A stretch of 64,000 nt of DNA. It comes from Chloroflexus islandicus. Its GTDB lineage: Bacteria > Chloroflexota > Chloroflexia > Chloroflexales > Chloroflexaceae. The notes under the pieces are model-generated. The model had not been told where the DNA came from. It saw only the letters and a program-made list of their open reading frames with translations, and made no database searches. This document shows, one piece after another, positions 19,107 to 28,612 of this stretch (the first letter of the stretch is position 1; each line of letters begins with the position of its first letter). The translations under genes and the position numbers were made by a program. The stretch is from NCBI RefSeq assembly GCF_001650695.1, contig NZ_LWQS01000038.1:62001-126000 (forward strand), written 5' to 3'.

Positions 19107-19315
19107 TGAAGACGCTTTCTGACAAAGTCGTCACATTCATCTGACCACAACTATGCTACACTTCGCAACAAGGAGATCGCCAGAAAAAAGAGCAACGTTG
19201 CGACGGCTCACCGCACCATCGGTTAAGTTGTTACGGCTTATACTAGCGCCCCATCCCTTAGCCTATCGTGATGTAGGAGTCTGTTAACCACTGCACAACA
19301 CCGGCTGGAGTCATT

Positions 19316-20392
19316 GTGAAGATCGCAATTATTGCGCTCCCAACCAAGGATGACAATCATCTCCCGCCGCTCACGATGGCGTATACCGCGGCGGTGCTCG
19401 AACAGCGGCGCGCAATTGTGCGCATCTTCGATCGCGCGCTAGATCCGTTGGGCGGTTGGGAAGACATTCAGCGCCGGCTGCAAACCTTTCAACCACAGCG
19501 TGTCATTATCGCCGGTGAAGATAGCCATGCGATTGAGCAGGCAGTCTCCCACATCCACCAAACCTATCCCGACATCTTGCCGCTCTTCGCGCATCGCAGC
19601 GGCAGTGAGGCATTAGCAGCCACTGCCAGCCTGTTAGCTTGGCTGAATGGCGTCAACACGCTTCCTGCCCAGACTGGCGAAGAATTGCCATACCCGGCCC
19701 GTCATTTGCTCTCGCTCGAACATTACGAATTGCGCGCGCCGGGTGGTGAAGTGCAGACGCCGGTGGTGATTGGTTGGCGGATGCATAACCAATGGCAACT
19801 GCGCCCGCCCCGCCAGATCTGCCACGAGATTCGCGCTCTAGTCGAAGAAGTTGGCATTCGCCATCTTCTGTTCTGTGAACCAGAGCTTACCATTCATGAA
19901 CAGTGGCTCGATGAGTTCCTCGATCAGTTGATCAATGCGCATTTCAATATTAAATGGCAAGCTGCCGTCGCCCTTGACCGCCTACGTGAGGATCGGATCC
20001 GGCAGTTGGCGCAAGCCGGCTGCGAGGCAATCACGTTTACGCTGGCCGCAACCAGCGTCTTCGACTCAGCCAGCAGCCGTGAACAGGCCCGCAAGTTGAT
20101 TGCGTATGCCCGCGAGCAAGGCATCTACACGCACGCTACCGTCTTGCTGGAACCACCCTACGAGTCGATTGCCCGCTTGGTGGATGTGGCCGCCACCTTT
20201 GGCCTCGACGATGTCTCTTTCAAACTGATGCAAACGTTGCGCGTCGGCGATGAAGAGCAGCAGATCCAGCGCTTTGCCCGTCAGCGCTACCAAGAGGGCC
20301 GCACGCGCCAGCGCCTGATTGACCGGTTTGGCCCGGCTTTAGGCGGGTTGCTCTGGCAATTGCGCGTCGAGCATCTAGCCGATGACGAGTAA
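19316..20392 (+). CDS. B12-binding/radical-SAM-like protein lacking cluster cysteines
   Basis: This 358 aa protein follows the plan of B12-binding radical SAM enzymes: an N-terminal Rossmann-like part (1-115; MKIAIIALPT, PPLTMAYTAAVLE), a LPYPARHLL linker, then a TIM-barrel-like part with CHEIRALVEEVGIRHLLF and RIRQLAQAGCEAITFTLA. Where the C-x3-C-x2-C motif should lie, after TPVVIGWRMHNQ, there are no cysteines. It is therefore probably unable to bind the 4Fe-4S cluster and may act as a binding or regulatory protein. The start GTG has GGAG 5 bases upstream. The gene converges on nadC with a 7 bp gap. Confidence 0.6.
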   Translation: MKIAIIALPTKDDNHLPPLTMAYTAAVLEQRRAIVRIFDRALDPLGGWEDIQRRLQTFQPQRVIIAGEDSHAIEQAVSHIHQTYPDILPLFAHRSGSEALAATASLLAWLNGVNTLPAQTGEELPYPARHLLSLEHYELRAPGGEVQTPVVIGWRMHNQWQLRPPRQICHEIRALVEEVGIRHLLFCEPELTIHEQWLDEFLDQLINAHFNIKWQAAVALDRLREDRIRQLAQAGCEAITFTLAATSVFDSASSREQARKLIAYAREQGIYTHATVLLEPPYESIARLVDVAATFGLDDVSFKLMQTLRVGDEEQQIQRFARQRYQEGRTRQRLIDRFGPALGGLLWQLRVEHLADDE

Positions 20393-20399
20393 ACTGTGC

Positions 20400-21251
20400 T
20401 TACGCCGCGCAATCGAGCCCAATATCGAGCGCGCGCACCGAATGAGTCAACGCCCCGACTGAGATGTAATCAACCCCAGTCTCGGCAATCGCCCGCACCG
20501 TTTGCAGATTGACGCCGCCGCTGGCTTCGGTCTGCGCGCGACCGGCCACCGCCTGCACCGCTGCGCGGAGCTGGTCGAGCGGCATGTTATCGAGCAAGAT
20601 CAGATCGGCTCCAGCTTCAGCAGCGGTTATCGCAGCAGCGACGCTTTCAACTTCAACCTCGAGCCGCACCATCGGCCCCAGTTGCGCACGCACGCGGGCA
20701 ATCGCCGCAGCCAGATCAATGCCCTGCGCGGCAAGTATGGCCAGATGGTTATCTTTGAGCATCGCACCGTCATACAGGCCAAACCGGTGATTACGCCCGC
20801 CCCCCATGCGCACGGCATACTTTTCGAGCGCGCGTAAACCGGGTGTGGTCTTGCGCGTATCGAGAATCTGGGCCCGCGTGCCGGCCACCGCCGCCACATA
20901 CTGGGCCGTCAGCGTTGCGATCCCGCTGAGGCGTTGCACCAGATTGAGCGCCACCCGTTCGCCGCTGAGGATGCTGCGGGCCGGGCCGGTTACGATGGCA
21001 AGCGTGGCGCCGGCAGCGACTGCAGCGCCATCCGCGGTGTGCAGCAGCACCTTGACGCTGGGATCGAGCTGGCGGAAAACAGCGACGACCACCGGCAAGC
21101 CAGCAATCACCCCGGCTTCCCGGGTGACAACGTGAGCGATCATGGGTACTGCCGCCGGAATCGCGGCCAGCGTGGTCAGATCGCCGCTGCCAATATCTTC
21201 GGCGAGGGCATGGGCAACAATGGTATCGATGACGTGCAACGGGAGTTCCAT
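20400..21251 (-). CDS. nadC: Nicotinate-nucleotide diphosphorylase (quinolinate PRTase)
   Basis: This 283 aa protein converts quinolinate and PRPP to nicotinate mononucleotide with release of CO2, the third step of de novo NAD synthesis. The signature LDTRKTTPGLRALEKYAVR followed by GGGRNHRFGLYDGAMLKDNH (arginine, lysine and histidine substrate residues) is intact, and the final barrel strands EASGGVNL and YISVGALTHS are present. ATG 21251 has GGAG six bases upstream; a start seven codons earlier is less likely. It is the last gene of nadA-nadB-nadC, 39 bp after nadB. Confidence 0.95.
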   Translation of the reverse strand: MELPLHVIDTIVAHALAEDIGSGDLTTLAAIPAAVPMIAHVVTREAGVIAGLPVVVAVFRQLDPSVKVLLHTADGAAVAAGATLAIVTGPARSILSGERVALNLVQRLSGIATLTAQYVAAVAGTRAQILDTRKTTPGLRALEKYAVRMGGGRNHRFGLYDGAMLKDNHLAILAAQGIDLAAAIARVRAQLGPMVRLEVEVESVAAAITAAEAGADLILLDNMPLDQLRAAVQAVAGRAQTEASGGVNLQTVRAIAETGVDYISVGALTHSVRALDIGLDCAA

Positions 21252-21290
21252 ACAAGCTCCGTTAAGTATCATGCGGAGGGCACAACCCGC

Positions 21291-22916
21291 TTAATCGGCG
21301 GCCAACGCTGGCGCCGGCGCAATGGCGGCCACAAACGCCGGCGACGTGTCGCGGCCCAAGATGGTATGCTTGCGCCACGCCTCATCGCTCTGCGGGTAAT
21401 CGAGGCGGAAATGGCCACCGCGGCTCTCGGTGCGCAGCAAGGCCGCAGCGACGATCAACCGCGCCGTCAGGGCGGCATTGACCGCCGTGAGCGCATCAGC
21501 ATCGGCAGGATCGGCGCTAACCGGCCATGCTGCCAGTTCGGTCAGAGCAGCGCGCAAATTATCACCGTGGCGCAACGGCCCCGCCGCGTGCATGATCGTC
21601 GCCAGCGCGGTACGCCAATCAGCCGGCGGCGCCACCGCCGCGGGCGCGACCGGCAACGGATCGGGCGCTGGTACGGCGCGACCACGGTACGATGCTGCCG
21701 CTTCGCCGGCCCGGCGACCAAAGACCAAACACTCCAGCAGTGAATTGCTCGCCAGCCGGTTCGCGCCATGCACGCCGGTGCAAGCCACTTCGCCGGCAGC
21801 AAACAGGCCGGGCAGATTGGTCGCACCGTTCAGATCGGTGCGCACCCCCCCCATCAGGTAGTGGGCCGCCGGCGCCACCGGGATCGGATCATGCACCGGA
21901 TCGATCCCATCGGCTCGCAAACGGGCGCAGATGGTGGGGAAGTGATGCTCGATCAGATCAGGCGGCAGATGGGTCAGATCGAGCAGCACATGATCGCACC
22001 CTTCCGCCTGCATCGCCGCGACAATCCCGCGCGTCACCACATCGCGCGGAGCCAATTCAGCCCGCGGATCGTAGGCCGGCATAAAGCGGCGGCCGGCTGG
22101 CGTATAGAGCAAACCACCTTCGCCGCGAGCCGCTTCGGTGATCAAAAATCCCTGCCCGTCACGGGTGCGATAGACGGTTGGATGGAACTGGACAAACTCC
22201 AAATCGGCCACTTCCGCACCGGCGCGATACGCCATCGCGATCCCTTCCCCCAAAGCGGTAGGCTGGTTACTGGTCAGGCCATACAACGCGCCGGCCCCGC
22301 CACTAGCCAACACCGTCGCCGCCGCCAGCACCCGCAACCACGCGCCGCTGGCCAACCGCACCAACGCCCCCACCACTCGCTCGCCGGCAGTGAGCAGATC
22401 AACCGCCTGCGCCTGCTCGCACACCGTGATGCGTGGCATCGCCCGCACGCGCTCGATCAGCATCTGCGTCACTGCCCAGCCGGTGGCATCGCCAACGTGA
22501 ACGATGCGCCGGCGCGAATGGCCGCCTTCTAAACCCAACGCAAACCGATCGGCATCACGCTCGAAGGGAACGCCGAGTTCGGCCAATTCCCGCATCAACG
22601 CCGGCGCTTCGTGGGCCAACACCGACACCGCCGCTACGTCACACAAACCGGCGCCGGCGGTCAACGTATCGGCGACGTGAATCCCCGGCGAATCGGAAGG
22701 ATCGAGCGCCGCGGCGATGCCGCCCTGCGCCCACGCCGAATTGCTTTCCGGCAACGAACCACGGGCCAACACCAAGACCTGCGCGCCGCGCGCTGCGGCG
22801 GCCAATGCGGCGGTTAGACCAGCCGCGCCGGCGCCAATGACCAAGACATCAACGCGCCGTTCGCGAGCCGGGGGTAGCGATGGTAACGCACTCCGTGGGG
22901 CAGAGATAGGTTGCAT
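21291..22916 (-). CDS. nadB: L-aspartate oxidase
   Basis: This 541 aa flavoprotein oxidises aspartate to iminoaspartate for NadA. It has an FAD-binding GAGAAGLTAAL near residue 25, AQGGIAAAL, GGHSRRRIVH with the substrate-binding arginines, HYLMGGVRTDLNG and the FAD-contact GANRLASNSLLECLVFG. Length and motif order match NadB and not fumarate reductase. ATG 22916 follows GGAGG at a good distance. The gene starts 38 bp after nadA within the operon. Confidence 0.95.
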   Translation of the reverse strand: MQPISAPRSALPSLPPARERRVDVLVIGAGAAGLTAALAAAARGAQVLVLARGSLPESNSAWAQGGIAAALDPSDSPGIHVADTLTAGAGLCDVAAVSVLAHEAPALMRELAELGVPFERDADRFALGLEGGHSRRRIVHVGDATGWAVTQMLIERVRAMPRITVCEQAQAVDLLTAGERVVGALVRLASGAWLRVLAAATVLASGGAGALYGLTSNQPTALGEGIAMAYRAGAEVADLEFVQFHPTVYRTRDGQGFLITEAARGEGGLLYTPAGRRFMPAYDPRAELAPRDVVTRGIVAAMQAEGCDHVLLDLTHLPPDLIEHHFPTICARLRADGIDPVHDPIPVAPAAHYLMGGVRTDLNGATNLPGLFAAGEVACTGVHGANRLASNSLLECLVFGRRAGEAAASYRGRAVPAPDPLPVAPAAVAPPADWRTALATIMHAAGPLRHGDNLRAALTELAAWPVSADPADADALTAVNAALTARLIVAAALLRTESRGGHFRLDYPQSDEAWRKHTILGRDTSPAFVAAIAPAPALAAD

Positions 22917-22954
22917 AGTGAGTCCTCCGGAGACAATGCGGTGCATTGCCACGA

Positions 22955-23926
22955 CTACAACGCCAACATCCGGTCAATCGCGACTCGCGCGCGCGCGGCA
23001 ATCTCCGGCGGCACGGTGACGGGTTCGCGCAGATCGCGCAAACTATCGCGCACCTTCTCAAGCGTAATCAGCTTCATATAGCGACAACTGATCGACTCAT
23101 CGACCGGCATAAACTGTTTGTCAGGATGGGCCTTGCGCATGCGATGCAACACACCGATTTCGGTCGCCACCACAAACCGGCTGGCCGGCGAGCGATTGGC
23201 ATGCGCGATCATGCCCTCGGTGGAAAGAATATAGGTGCCGCGGCTATCAATCGCACCGCGGGCCAGATCATCCATCGCGCTGCTCACACAGCCGCATTCC
23301 GGGTGAATCAGAAACTCGGCATCAGGCATCGCCGCCCGCTTCTGCTCGATCATCGCCGGGCGAATCGCCGCGTGAACATGGCATTCGCCAGCCCAAATCT
23401 TGAGCGGACGGCCCGTCTTTTGGCGCAGATAGCTGCCGAGGAACATATCCGGCAAGAAGAGGATGGTCTGATCAGCCGGAATCGCATTGATCACCCGCTC
23501 GGCATTGCCCGACGTGCAGCAATAGTCGCTCTCGGCCTTAACGGCGGCGCTGGTGTTGACGTAGCTCACCACCACCGCGCCGGGATTGGCCGCCTTCCAT
23601 GCCCGCAACTGCTCGACCGTAATCGAATCGGCCAATGAACAACCAGCATTGGCATCGGGGATCAGCACCGTGCGCTGCGGGTTGAGAATGGCCGCCGTTT
23701 CAGCCATAAAGTAGACGCCGCAGACTACGATCACATCGGCATCGGTGCGCGCCGCAGCCTGCGCCATGCCAAGCGAGTCGCCAACGTAATCGGCGATCTC
23801 CTGAATCTCACCATATTCGTAGTTATGAGCCAAAATGATGGCGTTGCGCCGGCGGCGCAAGTCGTTAATCTCGGCTATCAATTCGGCAGCGGTTGCGACG
23901 GTCGTTTCGTAGAGCTGGGCGACCAT
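22955..23926 (-). CDS. nadA: Quinolinate synthase
   Basis: This 323 aa enzyme condenses iminoaspartate with dihydroxyacetone phosphate to quinolinate using a labile 4Fe-4S cluster. Conserved regions are ILAHNYEYGEIQEIADYVGDS, VVCGVYFMAET, YVNTSAAVKAESDYCCTSGNA, HPECGC and the repeated-domain layout with three conserved cysteines. ATG 23926 follows GGAG; the frame upstream is non-homologous. It is the first gene of the operon, expressed from the promoter at 23976-24004. Confidence 0.95.
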   Translation of the reverse strand: MVAQLYETTVATAAELIAEINDLRRRRNAIILAHNYEYGEIQEIADYVGDSLGMAQAAARTDADVIVVCGVYFMAETAAILNPQRTVLIPDANAGCSLADSITVEQLRAWKAANPGAVVVSYVNTSAAVKAESDYCCTSGNAERVINAIPADQTILFLPDMFLGSYLRQKTGRPLKIWAGECHVHAAIRPAMIEQKRAAMPDAEFLIHPECGCVSSAMDDLARGAIDSRGTYILSTEGMIAHANRSPASRFVVATEIGVLHRMRKAHPDKQFMPVDESISCRYMKLITLEKVRDSLRDLREPVTVPPEIAARARVAIDRMLAL

Positions 23927-23942
23927 GGGGCGTTCTCCAATT

Positions 23943-23959
23943 AGTGTTATTATTACACT
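23943..23959. promoter_or_regulatory. Candidate operator in the nadA leader
   Basis: An inverted repeat AGTGT-N7-ACACT lies about 10-26 bases downstream of the predicted nadA transcription start. Its position suits a repressor of NAD synthesis; the regulator is not identified. Confidence 0.4.
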
Positions 23960-23975
23960 TTTAACAATTGCGATG

Positions 23976-24004
23976 AGTATACACCTCTCGCGAGATATTG
24001 TCAA
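23976..24004 (-). promoter_or_regulatory. nadABC promoter
   Basis: On the reverse strand TTGACA (24004-23999) and TATACT (23981-23976) are 17 bp apart, close to consensus. The spacer contains the perfect 10-bp palindrome TCTCGCGAGA, a plausible operator. Start of transcription would be near 23969, leaving a leader of about 43 bases. Confidence 0.8.
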
Positions 24005-24366
24005 GAGGTCACTAAAAAATTTTTTATCCAACTAGGCCCTTTTTCCCCCTTCTCTTTTCATTACTTTCGCTGCACAATGAGAGCGCAGCAACATGCAAGC
24101 AGGCTGAGATCAATGCACGGCAACCGAGATCAGGTGATATTGTTAACCAACGAGGAGCCATCCTGCGGACGCAAGGGGATCGCTGCGGGCATCAGGGCAA
24201 GGTATGGCATTGCGTTGGCTGAACCTCACGACGGTATGACGACGCCTGTAGGCATCATTACCCGCTCCATCGCAACAAGACTGGCACCGCAACCGCGAAA
24301 CAATCTTTGGCGTCGACTCGTTTACAGATGTAGATGCAAACACCTTACCGATCGTCGAGATCGAGC
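24005..24366. other. Intergenic region upstream of the cyclase-like gene
   Basis: About 360 bases between divergent genes. It is locally AT-rich near 24010-24065 and carries short frames only. I see no convincing promoter for the rightward gene and no repeat. Confidence 0.55.
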
Positions 24367-27300
24367 ATGGAAGCAGTCATGACCGGTTCGCTGACAGCAT
24401 GGCGTGATCTGATCGCCCAGCTTGACGATCAGCAGATTGCCGAACTCACCACTACCGGAGATCTCGCGGCCCCCGTGCGCACGCGCCTTGGGCGTGATCT
24501 GCGCACCCGGCTGGCAGCCCATGCCGCCTACATTCCTGCCCGCATTGTGCAGAGCCAACTCGCCGATCCGCAACCCGGACGCACCACCGGCGCTTTCTGG
24601 GAAGGATCGCTCCTCTTTGCCGATTTGTCCGGCTTCACGGCTCTCTCCGAACGGTTGTCGGTGCTTGGCCGGCAAGGCGCCGAAGAAGTTTCGGCGGTCG
24701 TCAACCGGCTGTTCGCCGCGCTGCTGCACGAAGTCCAAGCGCGGAGCGGGGCGCTGCTCAAGTTTGGCGGCGATGCGCTGACCGTCTTTTTCGATGCGGC
24801 CACGCTCGGCGATCAGCACGCGACTGCGGCCTGTACGGCGGCCTTGGCGATGCAAACGCGCATGGCTGAATTCGCCAATCTCGAAACCCGGGCCGGCACC
24901 TTTACGTTGCGGCTGCGGGTTGGGGTGCATGCCGGGCGCGTCTTTGCCGCCGAAGTCGGTGATCAGAGCCATATCGAATTGGTGGTGACCGGGCCGGAAG
25001 TGAACCGGGTGGCGTTAGCACAAGAGATCGCCGCGCCGGGTGAGGTGGTGATTACCGGCCAAACCGCGCAACTCCTTGAACAGCCGCAGCTTGAGGTGCG
25101 CCGCGACGGCTTCTACCGTCTCCTCGGGCTGGCAGTAGCGCAGGCGACGATCGCGCCGCCCCCACCGCTGCCGCTCGACGGCCCTGATGATCTGGCGACC
25201 CTCAACCGCTTGGCTCGCCAATTAGCCGCACTGCAACCTTACCTCGTGCATCGCCTGCCCCGCCGCTTTCTCGACCCGGCTGCCGGCGAATTGGGTGAGT
25301 TTCGCCCGGTGACAGTGCTCTTTGCCAATGTCCACGATTTTTCCCGCTACCTTGCGGTGCTCGATTCTGATCCCAACTTAGCCGCCACCATCTTCAACGC
25401 CTACTACCGGCGTGCGCAGGCAGTCGTACATCGCTACGACGGCATCATCAACAAGGTCGATATGTACACCCATGGCGACAAGTTGATGGCGTTGTTCGGC
25501 GCGCCGACTGCTCACGAAGATGACCCGACCCGGGCCGTGCGCTGCGCGCTCGAGTTGCACGAGGCGTTACACGACGCCAACGCCGAGATCGCAGCCTTAT
25601 TGGACGCAGCCGTCCCGCCGCTGACGCAGAAGATCGGCATCAATACCGGCACTGTCTTTGCCGGACGGGTGGGTGGCGCAACCCGCTATGAATACACCGT
25701 TATGGGGCCGGCGGTCAATCTGGCGGCGCGCCTGATGGCGGCTGCCCCCGATGAAGCGATCTACCTCTCGCCCAGCACCCAGACCGCGGTCGAAGGCCAA
25801 TTTGTGCTTGAGCCGGGAGCGCCGCTGCACCTCAAGGGATTGAGCGCAGCGGTAACACCGGCCAAAGTCGTCCAGATCGCGACGGTCGCTACTCGTCACA
25901 GTCCGGAACATCTGGCTATCGCCCCCTTGATCGGGCGCGATACGGAATTAGCGCAGGTGATGGCAGCGGCGCGGGCCGCATTACAGGGGCAAGGAGCGAC
26001 GATAGCCATCGTTGGCGAAGCCGGCGCTGGCAAATCGCGTTTAGCCGAGGAGGTGATTCAGCGCCTAGTCATCGCTTCTACCGAACACAATCATGTGACC
26101 GAGGATGTGCCATCGTTTACGATCCTCTTCGGCGATTGCCAAAGTTACGAGCAGCGCACTGCCTATGCCGCAATTCGCGCGCCATTGATGAATGCGCTAG
26201 GGCTTGACCTGCGCGCCGCGCCGGCCCAAGTAGCTGCTGACACGGTTGCCCGTGTCGAACGGCTCGTGCCGGATGCCAGCCGTTTTACGCCGCTGCTAGC
26301 CGATGCGCTCGGTTTGCCGCTGGCCGACACACCGCTCACCGCCGGCTTATCGCCCCAACAACGGCACGACCGGCTGCAAGAGTTGATTGTCGAAATCTTT
26401 CTCGCCGCCACCACCCGCGAGCCGGTCTTGTTGGTGCTCGAAGATTGCCATTGGGCCGACTCACCCTCGCTCGAAGTGCTCGAACGCCTGAGCAAAGCCG
26501 TCGCTAGACGAGCGCTGGCGTTGCTGCTGACCTACCGGCCCGAAATGGCATCGCCCGCACCGTGGGAAACACTCCCCAACACTGTCCGGATCGAGTTAGG
26601 CGAATTGCCGCCCAGCGACAGCCAAGCCTTGCTCGCAGCACTCCTCGGCGGTTCGCCACCCAACGACATCTTACCGTTACTTGACCGGACGCAAGGCAAC
26701 CCCTTCTTTATTGAGGAATTGGTGCGAGCGCTAGTGCGTGACCGCTTATTGGTGCGCAGCGAGGCAAGCGGCGCATGGCAACTCACGCAACCGATCGAAA
26801 AGATCGAGCTGCCACGCAGTATCGAAGGCTTATTGATCGCCCGCCTCGACCGGCTCGACGAACCGCGTCAAGAGTTAGTGCAAGTCGCCTCGGTGATTGG
26901 CCGGCGCTTTCCGCGCCCGGTGGTAGAAGGCGTCTACTCGAACCCACCCGCACTCGACGAGAGCATCCAGCGCCTGATCGAAGGAGAACTCATCCAAGCC
27001 GATCAGCAAGAGCGGATTCTGGCCTATATCTTTCGCCACGCGCTGTTGCGGGATGTCGCTTACGAAGGCATCCTCTACGCCCGCCGCCGGGCGTTGCACG
27101 CCCGGGTCGCCCGCCGGATCGAAGCGATTGCCGCCAATCAGATCGAAGAGCAATACGCCGTGCTGGCGTGGCACTTTCTGCAAGCCGAAGAGTGGCTGCC
27201 CGCGTTGCGCTACCACGTGCAAGCCGCCGAGCAAGCCCGCCGGCGCTTCGCCAACCGCGATGCGCTCGCCCTCTATACCACCGCACTCAATATCGCGCCA

Positions 27301-28578
27301 CGTTTGAGCACCGTCTTACCGCCGGCCCAGTTGATCGATCAAGTGGCCGCGATCCACGAAGCGATCGGCGAATTGCATCTGGTCTTGGGCGAATACGATC
27401 AAGCGGAACACCATTTCCACGAGGCGCTGCAGCTCAGCTTACCGGTAGGCGACGAACCGGTCAGTGAACGCTGGTTGCGCATGCACCGCATGCTTGCCAC
27501 GGTCGAAGAGCGGCGTTCGCGCTATCAAGCCGCCTTCGACCGGCTGACCGAGGGGATGGCCCGCACCCATCGCGGCATACCGGCGGAAACGGCGCGCTGC
27601 TACATTTTAGGCGCCGGTATCGCGTACCGTACCGGCGATTACACCCACGCAATGGAATGGGCACGGATCGGGTACACCTTGGCGGCGCAAACCGGGAATG
27701 CTACTGATCAAGCCCGCGCCCTCAAGATTATCGGCAACATTGCCGGCTATCAAGGTGACCGCACCCAAGCCATCGAGGCGCTCAACCAAGCGCGCACCCT
27801 CTATGAACAGGCGAATATGCTGGCCGGTTTGTGCGATGTGCTCAACGACCTTGGCCGGGTCTACACTCAAGCCGGGAGGTGGGCCGAGACGATTGCCGTC
27901 TTTGAACAATCCATGGCGATTTCGGAAAATATCGGTGATGTGCTGGCCACTGCCCGCACAGCGAACAATCTGGCCGTCGTGCTGGTGGGGCGAAACCAGC
28001 TTGACCGGGCCGGCGCGTTGTACCAGCGCGCCAGTGAACTCTTTGCCCGGCTTGGTTCGCGGCTTGGCGTGGCCGTGACCAGCTACAACCGCGGCGAAGT
28101 GTTGCTCAATCAAGGGCGCGCCGCTGAGGCGCTCGCCCTCTTTGATGCTGCTATTGCTGATCTGGAAGCGATCAATGCCCGTAGTTTCCTGCCCGAAGTA
28201 TTGCGGTTAGCCGCACTGGCGGCATTGGCCTTAGGCGATCGCGAACGGGCCCGTAGCGATGCCAATCGTTCCTTGGCCATTGCCGAAGAGCTTGGCCAAG
28301 CCGACGACTCGGCGATTGCCAATCGGGTGCTCGGCGAGATCGCGTTGGCATCCGGCGATCTTGATGTGGCAGAGGATCTCTTCGCCCGCAGCAGCTCCAC
28401 CTTGGCCCAACTCGACAATCGCTACGAGTTGGGGAAAGTCCGCTACCAACAGGCCCGGCTAGCTCTGGCCCGCCACGACTTTGCCGCAGCAGCGGTTGCT
28501 CGCACGGAAGCGATCGCCATTTTTACCGAACTCGATGCCCAGCGCGATCTGGCGCTTGCGGCGGCGTTGCCGGCATGA
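24367..28578 (+). CDS. Soluble adenylyl cyclase-like protein (2 cyclase domains + AAA + TPR)
   Basis: This 1403 aa protein has the architecture of vertebrate soluble adenylyl cyclase. Class III cyclase domain 1 (about 75-240) keeps metal aspartates D86 (FADLSGF) and D136 (FGGDAL) but lacks the transition-state Arg. Domain 2 (about 310-475) has Asn321 in place of the first Asp but keeps K363, T444, N451 and R455 at the 7- and 4-residue spacings of mammalian C2 domains. A STAND/AAA ATPase follows (Walker A GEAGAGKS near 550, Walker B VLLVLEDCHWAD), then about 400 residues of TPR-like helices. One composite cyclase site is predicted. ATG 24379 is an alternative start. Confidence 0.85.
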   Translation: MEAVMTGSLTAWRDLIAQLDDQQIAELTTTGDLAAPVRTRLGRDLRTRLAAHAAYIPARIVQSQLADPQPGRTTGAFWEGSLLFADLSGFTALSERLSVLGRQGAEEVSAVVNRLFAALLHEVQARSGALLKFGGDALTVFFDAATLGDQHATAACTAALAMQTRMAEFANLETRAGTFTLRLRVGVHAGRVFAAEVGDQSHIELVVTGPEVNRVALAQEIAAPGEVVITGQTAQLLEQPQLEVRRDGFYRLLGLAVAQATIAPPPPLPLDGPDDLATLNRLARQLAALQPYLVHRLPRRFLDPAAGELGEFRPVTVLFANVHDFSRYLAVLDSDPNLAATIFNAYYRRAQAVVHRYDGIINKVDMYTHGDKLMALFGAPTAHEDDPTRAVRCALELHEALHDANAEIAALLDAAVPPLTQKIGINTGTVFAGRVGGATRYEYTVMGPAVNLAARLMAAAPDEAIYLSPSTQTAVEGQFVLEPGAPLHLKGLSAAVTPAKVVQIATVATRHSPEHLAIAPLIGRDTELAQVMAAARAALQGQGATIAIVGEAGAGKSRLAEEVIQRLVIASTEHNHVTEDVPSFTILFGDCQSYEQRTAYAAIRAPLMNALGLDLRAAPAQVAADTVARVERLVPDASRFTPLLADALGLPLADTPLTAGLSPQQRHDRLQELIVEIFLAATTREPVLLVLEDCHWADSPSLEVLERLSKAVARRALALLLTYRPEMASPAPWETLPNTVRIELGELPPSDSQALLAALLGGSPPNDILPLLDRTQGNPFFIEELVRALVRDRLLVRSEASGAWQLTQPIEKIELPRSIEGLLIARLDRLDEPRQELVQVASVIGRRFPRPVVEGVYSNPPALDESIQRLIEGELIQADQQERILAYIFRHALLRDVAYEGILYARRRALHARVARRIEAIAANQIEEQYAVLAWHFLQAEEWLPALRYHVQAAEQARRRFANRDALALYTTALNIAPRLSTVLPPAQLIDQVAAIHEAIGELHLVLGEYDQAEHHFHEALQLSLPVGDEPVSERWLRMHRMLATVEERRSRYQAAFDRLTEGMARTHRGIPAETARCYILGAGIAYRTGDYTHAMEWARIGYTLAAQTGNATDQARALKIIGNIAGYQGDRTQAIEALNQARTLYEQANMLAGLCDVLNDLGRVYTQAGRWAETIAVFEQSMAISENIGDVLATARTANNLAVVLVGRNQLDRAGALYQRASELFARLGSRLGVAVTSYNRGEVLLNQGRAAEALALFDAAIADLEAINARSFLPEVLRLAALAALALGDRERARSDANRSLAIAEELGQADDSAIANRVLGEIALASGDLDVAEDLFARSSSTLAQLDNRYELGKVRYQQARLALARHDFAAAAVARTEAIAIFTELDAQRDLALAAALPA

Positions 28579-28612
28579 ACATCGTGGTTCTTCATTCGGA
28601 AGGAGTATCGCT

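Noticed and set aside
24077-24382. Frame of 101 codons upstream of the cyclase-like gene
   Set aside because: Arg-rich product without domain or ribosome site, and it overlaps the real gene start.
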